DNA from: Bigelowiella natans CCMP2755
Taxonomy: Eukaryota > Cercozoa > Chlorarachniophyceae
Assembly: GCA_000320545.1 (NCBI GenBank)
Contig: ADNK01002546.1
Coordinates: 1-52,500, forward strand
Direction: 5' to 3'
Length of the DNA stretch: 52,500 nucleotides
The translations under genes were made by a program, and so were the position numbers. This document shows, one piece after another, positions 1-10,331 of the stretch; position 1 is the stretch's first letter, and each line of letters starts with the position of its first letter. Below the pieces are notes generated by a model. It worked only from the letters and a program-made list of their open reading frames with translations. It was not told the origin of the DNA and made no database searches.

Positions 1-36
1 TGCTGTTACAAGTGAGCAAGCTTATTAAGAAGATGG

Positions 37-768
37 TTGATAGACAGACACCTGAAAAAGGCTCATGGATTTGCATCGCGCGCGCCCGGCACCACCATCC
101 GACCAATAACGGACCTACTGGACCAGACCCCCCCAGCTGATGATTGGGATATCGACAAAGGCAAAAAGTACATTAATAAAATATTAAACGAGAAGTACTC
201 TGACATCACCAAGCCGACGACGAAGCCCTCCAGCAAGCTTACCCCAGTAAAGATCGAGCTAAAGAAGGGATACGAAGAGTGCATCATCAATGACCCAGAA
301 CATAGGCGACCGGAAGCGGACTGGGAAAAGATAGAGTGGCAGATCAATGAATGGGCAAAGGAAGGGAAGATAGAGCCAAGCAACTCACCATGGAACGTGA
401 GACATGTGCTAGCTAAGAAACCTACTTACCCTTTCTTCCGCCTGGCGCACAACGACGACGATACCGAGAGCGAAGACGAGAAGGTCCCGTACGATGGCCG
501 AGTTCTAAAGGAAGGACAGTATGTTAGGGCCAAGGTAAATCTGAGATCGAGAAATAAACAAGACCCCTTCTGGGGTGGCGTTGCAAAGGTTACCGAGAGG
601 AAGGGGAGGAAGCAGTACTACATCTATGATGGGAACAGGGTCACCTTGCGCCACATCAGTCACCTAAAGAATTATGATATCGGTGAGAAGCTCCTAGAGG
701 ATGTTAAAGTAAACCCTACTGTGTGGGAGCGAGCAATGCCTTGTTTAGGACTACCTTACCTTCGTTGA
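37..768 (+). pseudogene. Rearranged retrotransposon pol: reverse-transcriptase start fused to an integrase C-terminal segment
   Basis: The open frame carries, at about residues 90-130, a stretch that reads like the start of a Ty3/gypsy-type reverse transcriptase: a W-x-x-I-x-W-Q-I-x-E-W helix followed by the hallmark GKIEPSNSPW and then VLAKK. After residue 137 (base 448) the frame jumps straight into the integrase C-terminal SH3-like segment (LKEGQYVRAKVNLRSR ... DPFWGG ... YYIYDG). The RT palm with its catalytic YxDD, RNase H and the zinc-binding part of integrase are all missing, so this cannot be a working polymerase. The 5' end is cut by or lies near the window edge. I see it as a deleted, internally rearranged copy; an assembly join is the main alternative. 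Confidence 0.7.
449..751 (+). repeat. Direct duplication, copy 1 (303 bp)
   Basis: Bases 449-751 match 1158-1460 without a difference that I could see, offset 709 bp. The unit encodes the integrase C-terminal domain. Copy 1 sits between the RT start and the integrase core, which is not a normal pol order. Confidence 0.85.
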
Positions 769-1789
769 TGTGGCCACTGGAAAGTGCTGGGTTAAAAAGA
801 TTATCAAGGTCAACGTTGCTAAGAAGAACAAAGGCTTATATAAGCAGAGGCTTACTAACTGCTACCGTACCTGGGAGTCTGAGCTCCAGGCTATCCCTGA
901 TGAAGTTAGCATAAACAAGATACCAAAGAAGTTACATGTGGATAATGAGACCTCTCTTCTACAGCTACCACACCCTAATATTGATGCCTCACCTGTATAC
1001 TATGCCCAGTCCAACTCCAAGGTAGAGCGACTCCACCGCACCTTGGCCAACCTAAGCAGGATAAATAGCACCACACCAGACAAGATACAAGGGTTAGTAA
1101 ACGACACCTTCACGTCTGGGGGAGGTATCAAGGATAAGGAGAGGGAAGAAGGCGACGACAACGACGACGATACCGAGAGCGAAGACGAGAAGGTCCCGTA
1201 CGATGGCCGAGTTCTAAAGGAAGGACAGTATGTTAGGGCCAAGGTAAATCTGAGATCGAGAAATAAACAAGACCCCTTCTGGGGTGGCGTTGCAAAGGTT
1301 ACCGAGAGGAAGGGGAGGAAGCAGTACTACATCTATGATGGGAACAGGGTCACCTTGCGCCACATCAGTCACCTAAAGAATTATGATATCGGTGAGAAGC
1401 TCCTAGAGGATGTTAAAGTAAACCCTACTGTGTGGGAGCGAGCAATGCCTTGTTTAGGACCCCGACCTAAGTTCGATGTGGAATATGGAAACAATAAGGT
1501 CAGGGTGAACGACGATTGGCGCATGAAGATTGTCTATCTAGGCTACCCTGGATTACGAAATATGGAGAGGGTAGCTATGAAAATAAAGGACGGAAAATAT
1601 CAGCTACTCTACCTAGCTGTTCCCGACTTACCCTTTGAGCACTGGTATAAGGTCCTGGGGGACCTTGATGCAGAGGGCTGGTATGGACACGAACCTAAGG
1701 ACGAAGGTGAGTTCTGGGTAAGCGACAAAGGAGATAAGGTTAGAGAGGAATCTATTACCTGGTGGTTGGTGAAGTTCCGAAAGCGATGA
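752..1789 (+). pseudogene. Retrotransposon integrase, core and C-terminal domains
   Basis: Reading from 752 the frame opens with DYLTFVDVATGKCWVKK, the first catalytic Asp of a DDE integrase in its usual F-x-D-V/x-T setting. About 60 residues later comes LHVDNETSLL (second Asp) and then YYAQSNSKVERLHRTLANL, the glutamate-bearing helix seen in retroelement integrases (NxKVERxHRTL). The gap between the second Asp and the Glu is shorter than the classical 35 residues, so part of the core may be lost. The C-terminal SH3-like segment follows at 1158-1460, then about 110 residues of unknown tail ending with TGA at 1787-1789. The N-terminal zinc domain is missing. A fragment of a Ty3/gypsy-like element is the best reading. 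Confidence 0.75.
1158..1460 (+). repeat. Direct duplication, copy 2 (303 bp)
   Basis: This copy lies in the natural place for an integrase C-terminal domain, directly after the core, so it is likely the parental copy of the duplication at 449-751. Confidence 0.85.
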
Positions 1790-1823
1790 AGGTCTAAGGG
1801 AATAAGGAAGGAAGGAAGGAGCA

Positions 1824-2023
1824 ACGTGACTTGGGGGAGGTGTAGCGCGTACCACTACGCGGGCACAAGTCACGTGCGACAACAAAGGGGTTGTCGCGGA
1901 TATAGAATATAGATAACGTAGATATTAATACAGCATAGGCACGTGGGTTCCGGCGGGACTCATGGCAGCACACCGGAAGTGTGCTGCCCCACGTGCGGCG
2001 GCATTCGCGAAAGCTTCGCGAAT
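1824..2023. repeat. Cluster of nested inverted repeats after the pol relic
   Basis: Five perfect inverted repeats lie in 200 bp: 1824-1833 with 1866-1875 (10-bp arms, ACGTGACTTG), enclosing 1846-1851 with 1856-1861 (CGCGTA); 1876-1883 with 1890-1897 (GCGACAAC, 6-nt loop); 1964-1973 with 1979-1988 (GGCAGCACAC, 5-nt loop), flanked by CACGTGG/CCACGTG at 1940-1946 and 1989-1995; and 2003-2011 with 2015-2023 (ATTCGCGAA, 3-nt centre). They begin about 35 bp after the pol stop codon, where a polypurine tract and the 3' LTR would be expected (a GGAAGGAAGGA purine run is at 1807-1820). Function unknown. Confidence 0.8.
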
Positions 2024-3473
2024 GATTACGCAGTGCACGATTTAATAAAAATATAATCTTTAATAAAAATAAACACAACTCTTCAAAAGGAAGCAAACGT
2101 GCCTTTCCCCCCCCCTGCCTACTTGTGCACGTAGCGCCTCGGCCTGTGAACACCTTACGCGCAACAGCTCCAGTGATCTGCGGTGTTTGGGTTGTTGGCG
2201 TCCAAAAGCTCAACAGATTCATTGAGACATCATTGTTGCACGATGTGTCTGGGGAGACGTGGAATGTGACCTGTTTTTGCCAGGCGTCATGGTCACACCA
2301 GATGCAATTCAAGAATTTCCCGCAGTTTGAACAAAAGTGTGTTGATGTGAGATGTGGCAATGACCGTTGAACAAACCACGTGTGAAGCCGTTTGGTGAAG
2401 ATGCTTGAAATGACGATGAAAAATGCAACAAACAAATGGCGTTTTGATCAAACTTCACACAAGATCACACAAGATGATGCTGAATCACCACAAGTCTCCC
2501 AATTTTTGAACAACGACTTGAAATCGAAGTCGTCCCTCATCATTGCAGGTGAACAGGGACGCTGCATTTGGAACATGCTCTGAAAAAAAGAGAGAATCAT
2601 TGGTTGTCGTTTGATTCAAATGCCATTCATTTTCGTTCACATGGAAATCAGCATCCCTTTGCGAAAACAATTGCACCTTTTTGGGAATGAATTAGATGAA
2701 AACGGCCATGGTTTTGGTCCCGGAAACATTGTGCCATTGTGCCCAAATGCCACAGCTACTGGGCGACTTTTTCACTTTTTCGAATTTCAAGCATTTGGGG
2801 TTTCAAGTCGCGCGACATGAGTGTGAACCACAGGCCCCAAGTTTGGCTCTCATCTGTCACCCCTGGTTGCACTTGATTCGCATTTTCTCCGAAATGGTTG
2901 CATGTCACCTGAATTTGAGATCGCCTGGGTTTGGTTGTCTGTGAATTTCTGAAGGAAAGTTGCCCATTGTGAACTGTCGTTGAAACGTTCTTTCCGAACT
3001 TTTCGCGTCATTTTTTTTTCTTGTTTTTGGGATGCAGAGCAGGGACACCGCAGGGACACCGCAGGGACAGAGGGACAGAGGGACAGGAAACATCGTGGGG
3101 ACACACAACCAGCTCTGGACAGTTTTTCTCTTGATGTTTCTCGGTTGAACTTAAGTCTGAACTTTGAAAGAAAAGGGCGAAATGCTCACAGATCGTAGCT
3201 GGTCTGAGCCAAACTCTGGGATAAGTAAATTGATCATAATCAAACGCCTCTGGTTTTTAAAAAATATTACCTTTTTTTATTGTATTTATTTAATATTGCA
3301 CTCTATTTTTCATAAAAAAATCTACGAATGTGTATTTGGAAAGCAGCATAACTATCGTAACTTTTACGGATAATTCTCTAGGGCCGCCCCCGAGGGAAAA
3401 CAATATACCTCCTTCCCACCTACTTTCCCCTGAATCAAGGAAATACGGATTTTCTTGCTACCGGTGAATAGAA
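2024..3473. other. Intergenic stretch without a gene I can support
   Basis: Open frames here are short and none carries a recognisable motif or splice-compatible partner. The stretch holds a C-run at about 2108, a small minisatellite at 3041-3085 (GGGACACCGCA then GGGACAGA units) and an AT-rich patch at 3240-3370. It may be decayed mobile-element sequence. Confidence 0.5.
3041..3085. repeat. Short minisatellite, GGGACA-based
   Basis: Two copies of GGGACACCGCA are followed by degenerate GGGACAGA units. The period is about 8-11 bp. Confidence 0.7.
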
Positions 3474-4182
3474 ATGTCAACTACCATCGACAAGGTGGCT
3501 AAGATGAAGAGTAGATCGCAAAATTCCTTTCCTATTATTATGATGTGTCACTGCATTGTCGTAGCTCGTGTCAGAACTTACATATGTTCTGCCATTCTTG
3601 CGTGTGGTGCACAGCTCTCCAAGTATGGCGTGAGGACTATGTATGAGTTTGATAATGATCAACATACGAGCCTCAAGGCGGTACGTTACGTCTCACAGAT
3701 GCACGTTGATAAACAATCGCAAACAACCGAACTAACAACGGCGCTGCTCTATACCAGATACGCGACACAGTGAAGCTGCCGATCTGGAGTCCACAGTGGG
3801 CCTTTAGTTTTACGAAAGCTGAGAGAGAGTTTGAGCGATTAGAGGAGATTGGGTAAGTTGCGACGGGGGGCGGGCCTCCCAGCAAACGCAATGCGCTTAA
3901 AAGATACCATATCCATAAATTGCTCATATGATTTATGCAAACGATGAGAAGCAGGAAAAACTGCCTTTGGATTGAAACTAATGCTTTTCACCTCCTTTCG
4001 GGGGGCATTTTGTCACAGTTTCTTCGGGTCTTTATCGTCCATATTTTGCTGTGGAAAGGACTGCGACAGATGCACGCGTAAGCATGCACGGCATCATCCG
4101 TAGCTGTGATAACGTCGATTTCATACTCAAAAAGCGTGCGGGCATGAGATTATGCACGTGATTTTGTCTGTGTGGTGTATAC

Positions 4183-4219
<37 letters not shown>

Positions 4220-4283
4220 GATATGTGTGTGTGTGTGTGTGCGTGTGTGTGTGTGTGTGTTTGTGGTTTATAAATACATATTG

Positions 4284-4322
<39 letters not shown>

Positions 4323-5017
4323 GATGCAGTCCGATGCTGTTCTCGTGATGATGACGACGATGAAGATGACACGACCTCGGTACGTTCAACCCTTCTCGTT
4401 GTTGCAGAGCTGCTATAGAATAAAAAGTCGATAGATGTACGATTCACAGATAGATGCAGGGTATTTAACGCGTGTTACTGTGTTATTGTGTGCAATATAT
4501 ACAGCAGCGACAAACTCATGATAGGTAGTTCATCGATGCTAACGTCAGTGTTGATACGGGGAGCATTCTCGTTTTGCGGCGCGAAAGCGATCTTCTTGAA
4601 AATCGATTATACATACGACATAACTAATGTCCATTAAACTACTTCCGCGCGCACAATCTTGCAAGATCTGCGAGTACAACCCACTCATCTCGTCGTTCAA
4701 TAACCACAGCCTTGGGTACTTGGAGTCGGCGAACAGTGCAGTAAAACTCAAAAACCTCACTCTATACGAGGAGAGCAGACTGTCGGAGAAAAGGGTGCTT
4801 GTTTAATGTGATCAACCACGATTGTGTTTTCGTACAGAATAGAGCTCGTTTGATTTTCGAGCTTGAATAGTAGGCGGCATGATGATGACCTGGTTTGATG
4901 GCATGATGATGACGTGTTTGCAGACTTAGAAATGCGTGCGAATATTGTCATCGGTTTCATAAGGAAGAAGATGCTGTCACCGCTCGTAGCTCCTTTTTTT
5001 AGCTTTCTTCCACGCTT
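3474..5017 (+). CDS. Membrane-protein gene, N-terminal exon block
   Basis: Best exons: 3474-3494 (ATG start, MSTTIDK) or a read-through to 3680, since the 120-nt gap is in frame and open; 3615-3680 (LSKYGVRTMYEFDNDQHTS...); 3758-3852 (RDTVKLPIWSPQWAFSF, then a charged helix, donor GTAAGT); 4330-4379 (Asp/Glu-rich run DDDDDEDD, donor GTACGT); 4666-4794 (ICEYNPLISSFNNHSLGYLE ...); 4930-5017 (two open frames, donor GTGAGT). Phase carries from 3615 to 3852 and from 4330 to 4794. The junction from 3852 to 4330 needs a further small exon that I could not fix. No domain is recognised. Function unknown. Confidence 0.5.
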
Positions 5018-5287
5018 GTGAGTAGTAGTAGCTGCTCATATGCGGGGGGGTTTGCATCGTATGTATAAATCCACCGAGTAGGCTCATTTGCGACGTTTAT
5101 ATGGATTTGAAAACATGAAATTTAGATTCACAAAAGAATAAGCGAGAATGCAGGAAGGAACTCCGTGTTAGCATCCGTGCTACGACCTAAAATACCGTTT
5201 ATCAACCCATGGTAGTATTGATGATTTTTCCCTCAATGATTTCCTCTTTGTGCACTCCATTTCAAGTCAGTGCTTCTAGCTCTCATA

Positions 5288-5327
<40 letters not shown>

Positions 5328-5511
5328 ATGTAATATTCATAGTTTATGCGTGTTTGTTCTTGCCCTGCATATGTTGAAGTCGTCTCAGAATCTATTAATA
5401 ACAGTATCGTTTGTATTTATGCACTTACTACTGCAGGTATGTTCTCGGCTACATCTTTCACGTATTGGTATCTACATATTAACAATTTTAATGTAGAAAA
5501 TAAATAAATAA

Positions 5512-5547
<36 letters not shown>

Positions 5548-6354
5548 ACACTCTTGAGTTTGATTTTAGCAATTATAAGCATGATTTTGGTGTTTGCGGC
5601 TCACAGATACGACTTCCTCTGTATTACTTGAACATCTTTCTAATCGGTATAAATGCGGTGACGTTTCGGATTGCACGGTAGCAGTGCTCGCTATGCTGTA
5701 AAGCCCCGTAGAAAATGCTTTTTGGAGAGACCTTCAAGCCGATTATCAACACGAATTTCGGAGCGAAATGTTGGCGCGCGCGCGCACAACGAGAGCGGAT
5801 TTCCAATAACAGTTTATAGTTACTGCATCTGATGTTTTCGCATCTTCATAGTTGTGCATTCAAATGCTTATTACTGAGATCTAATTCCCAGGAGATTGAT
5901 GGTACGATTGTCAATTCAAGTTCGTGATTGCCCTGCTTGCATCCGTATGCCTATCAATTGGGCGATTTTCCCGGTATGTAACGATGATGCGTATGAACGT
6001 TTCTGGAAGGGTGGGTGAAGGGGGAGGGGGTGGGTGGGGGGCGGGGGGGTTAAATGTAGACTCGGAGATGACACGATTGTATTTGAGTGTTTGGATGAAT
6101 GGCTAGGTGAAACTGGCAGTTTATGTCAATAAGACGAGTGTGTTGCATATGTATTCTAGCTTCTGCGGATTTGCTATGCCTCAGCGCAAATCGTCACTGT
6201 GTGCTTGGTCTATTTCTTCGATCTGGTAGTGATTGGTGCTGATAGTAACTTACATGCTGCATGCGGCTGGCCAAAAACAAATATTCACACATACATATCA
6301 CATTACATGTAGATTTTCAACAATACATGTATGTAAATTTTAATATATTAATTA

Positions 6355-6390
<36 letters not shown>

Positions 6391-7082
6391 ATATTCGCAC
6401 AGCTTTCAAACATACTGCTCTTCCGACCGATCATGGCTATGGGCCTTGCGACGCAAGTAGCACTCAGAAATCAAGTTTCAGAACCAGTTCTTCTAAATCA
6501 CGATTTGAGGTGCCTCCTTCGCTTGCAAGCGAACGCGGTCTTAGAGAAAGGAGTGTTATGATGGTTTCGATCAATGCGGAGATAACGTGTATGAATGTCG
6601 GGCTTCAGAACGTCTCTCTCCTCTCTTCCTTGCTGAAATGGCATGCTGCACAGGGCAAAGATCGAAGAGATATTCGCCGACTGGGCATGGGCATCCAACA
6701 TGCTGCTCGATGATCCCAGAGGACTAGATGTAAGAGTATTGTAGCATTGGATTGCGCGTTCTTCCTCGCGCGTTTTTTCCATTTTCCTTTTCCATCTACC
6801 ATCTACGACGCTTTAGAGAGCTATGGTGCAGGGCTCTCGCTTTTGCTCGAAACATCACACACAACGCTGAGTGTGGCCAAGAATCGTGAGCACGAATACG
6901 TGCATATGCGAGCTGTTGAGAAAAACAGTGCTGCTGCCCTCTATTTGTACAGCTCGGTTCTACCATGCGCGTGCCGATTATACAGCCGAAGTTACTGCTG
7001 GCGTCCTTTACTATGGTAAAGAAGACATAAAAAAAAAGGGGGAAAAAGACAATACTGATCATATATGTGTACGTGTGTATAT

Positions 7083-7122
<40 letters not shown>

Positions 7123-7517
7123 TTTAAAAACACACATAAGTAACCCCTTTATTTTGTCTTGTGCAGATATCACCGATGGTGACTCAAACTCTAGCTTCTG
7201 AGGTGTGCGATCGCAGCGTCCATTGCTGCTCTGCCTGTGACCTGCAGTTTGCCAACATATTCAATTTCATTAGAAAAACTAGCCCTGTTGCGTGTGTCTC
7301 TCCCGCTGCAGTTTTCGTTTTTGCTGAATTTGGGCGCGGCGACTGATATTTTTGCCTGACGAGTGTGTGTGTTCTTCTACCAATGTGTGTGTGTGTGTTT
7401 TGGACGACCAGACGATAATACCGTTTATCATGCAGCTTATGATTGTTTGGGTCATCTTCTGGCAACTGTAAGTTGAGAGTTTTTTCAGGATCGCTCAGGC
7501 TGCTGCGTGTGATGCGT

Positions 7518-7560
<43 letters not shown>

Positions 7561-7946
7561 GTGTGTGTGTGTGTGTGTGCGTGTGTGTTTTCGTTCAAAA
7601 CCTATCGAGCTTTCCTACTGTTTGACCTTTTCTCGTCGTGTGATGGAGAAGGGGTGATGATGAGGTTGGAGAAGACACCAGTGAAACTGTTCGCTAAACA
7701 TGCTTTTTCCCCCCCGCTCCCCACCCCTCCACCCTCCCCCCCAAACACAGATGGTATACCACTTCGGGTTTCGAGGAGGGAGGGTACCAACCGCTTAATC
7801 GATGTTTGGTAATGATAAACAATCGTGTTTAAGGCGCGCTATTTATGATCGTTTTTCACCCTCCAATCCGGCTATGTAGCAGCGATACGATGCGAATACA
7901 ACGGGGCACAGAGACACGATGCACGGGGAGAGAGATAGAGAAAGAG

Positions 7947-7994
<48 letters not shown>

Positions 7995-9359
7995 GGGTGG
8001 GGGGATGAGAAGGAGAGAGTGAGAGTTAAATGAATATGGATAACCTGACCTCACCAATACACATGTAAGGATTATTGAGAATGCGTTTGGCCGAATTCAA
8101 TACAAAGATATATGGTGTATTTAGGCTACTGGAGCTTTTTTCTACTACGCACAGAAGGTAGCAATCACCCTCTTTGAGTCGCGAGTTTTTACTGCATAAT
8201 CACGAAGATTTACGGTGTTTTCGTCAAACTCCATGATGAGCATTCGTCAACAACAGGCATTTACTTTTTTACGCATTTAGGCATTTGAGAGTGCAGGGAA
8301 ATTCACGCTAATCTGCCGTGGTAAAGAATGCATGCAGACGGAATGTGTGTGTGTGTGTGTGTGTGGTGTGTGTGTACGTCAGCATTGTGTGTTGATCCGT
8401 AACTATATTTTCGTTGATATGTATTTGTATTTCCAAAATTGGTGAAAAACGCACCAAATCCGATTTGTCCCCGCTCGCATTTGCGTGCGCATATGCGTGC
8501 GTATGCATTGGTTCTGCTCACTAATTAGGGCATACAAACAACATATTCTTGATGCTCGATTTGGTAACGCCCAACATCTTCACGCGAGCCTAACTATTTA
8601 AGTCTTAGTTTGATGTGTTTCCGCCTTAGTTTTATGTGTATTTTTCCCTGTGGTTTTGGAACTCCTTTCCCATAGGTTTCAAACGTGATCTTCCCGTATT
8701 TCCTCCTTCCGTTGGCTGTGCAAAGTAGTAGGAAAGACTGTCGTGTGGTGGATATGCTGTGTGCGTCTGGGGGAGCGTATCAGTTAGCAAGTTTTAGCCA
8801 TTTGCAGCAAAGTGCATACATGTGTCGTATCGTGCATTGGAATTCGATACATATAAACCTGCCTCGTGTCTCATTGTATGTGTTGAAGAAGACTGCCGTC
8901 TCGACGCTGATGCGATGTGTTTGATGTGCAGTTGTCCTCGACTCAGAAGGCCTAGATTTAGTTCTGAACATGATCGCTATTGACTTCGTCACCAAAATCG
9001 ACGAAGACTTGCTCGACGAGTCTGTTAAGTTCAGGTTCTTTCACGTGTTGAAATTGCAGTAATGAAACGGCGTTTGCTCCTCTTCGATTGCATAGATATT
9101 CCAGGCCACTCGCGGGATTGTTATTGCTGTTGTTTGTTTTTGGACAAATAGGTGTCAACCTCCGTATTGCTTCGTCTTCAAAGTAGTAGAGTAGCACACC
9201 ACATACGTGCATTATCTCAATGGGTCTATGTACTACAGGTCAAGTTTCTGCCGTCTCGCACCATGGGGTTATGGAAAACAAAGGCTCTCGAGCCTGTTCT
9301 GCTCGTGGAAGTCTGGTAGTAGCACGTGTTTCGTACATGCCCATATTCAAATATTATAT

Positions 9360-9399
<40 letters not shown>

Positions 9400-10288
9400 C
9401 ACTCCTTTGAATCAGCTAAGAGAACAATCCACGTACACCTGATGGAATGAAAGACGCGTTACTAACAGCATCGGTGTCTAACATCGTTCGCAGGTCGGAA
9501 AAGACTGTACAGGAGCAGATTGATCCAGAAAAGCCTCCGGTGCAGACTCGATATTGGATGTAGTCTATATCAGCACAACGACGCCTCGATTGTCATTACT
9601 AACACGAGTAGCGCGCGCGTTGAAGATGGGGGCCTTATGGCACCGCATTGGTGTGTTTCCCCCCCCCCCCCCCCCTTCTGTAGAAAGACGAAGATCTCAG
9701 CCAATTCGAAGCGAAACTCCACGATACAAAGTAATAAGTCATAAGAACTAACAGTGCGGTAGCGAGGTGGCCGAGAGAGGTTGGTTGAGAGTGAAAAGCC
9801 ACGCAGTGCTGTTGGTGACCCCCCCACCCTAATCGGTTTGCTGCTCGAGCACTGGGTCACATCTTGATAAGTGAATTGCGGTTCCAGAGGTGACAGCGGG
9901 GCTCTACCGTGTAGCAGCGCATTCAGAAGCACCCGAGTCAGAGAGGAGGAGTAGTACTGGTTATGCTGGTCCGCGAGCCATTACATTATCTTGTGCTTCT
10001 TTGCGGGGATTCGTTGTTAGGTACCTTGAAATCATCGCTGAGAACATAAAGAGGTCGGAGTGGAATACGAACAACGGCTTTACGAGGGAGGTCGTTACCT
10101 TTGCTGCTTGCCGATCGGCGTACGAGTGTGTGTGTGTGTGTGTGTGTGAGTGTGTGTGTGCGACGGTGCTTGTGGAAAGATAGATTGCAAGGTAACGAAA
10201 CTTATGTCTTCAGGCCAAGAGAAACTTGACAAGGATTCGAAAAAAGTGAAAAATTATATTGTTGGATATAGATATAATATATTTATAT

Positions 10289-10331
<43 letters not shown>

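Noticed and set aside
1794-2435. 213-codon open frame on the minus strand after the retrotransposon
   Set aside because: It runs antisense through the inverted-repeat cluster, has no domain and no neighbour exon.
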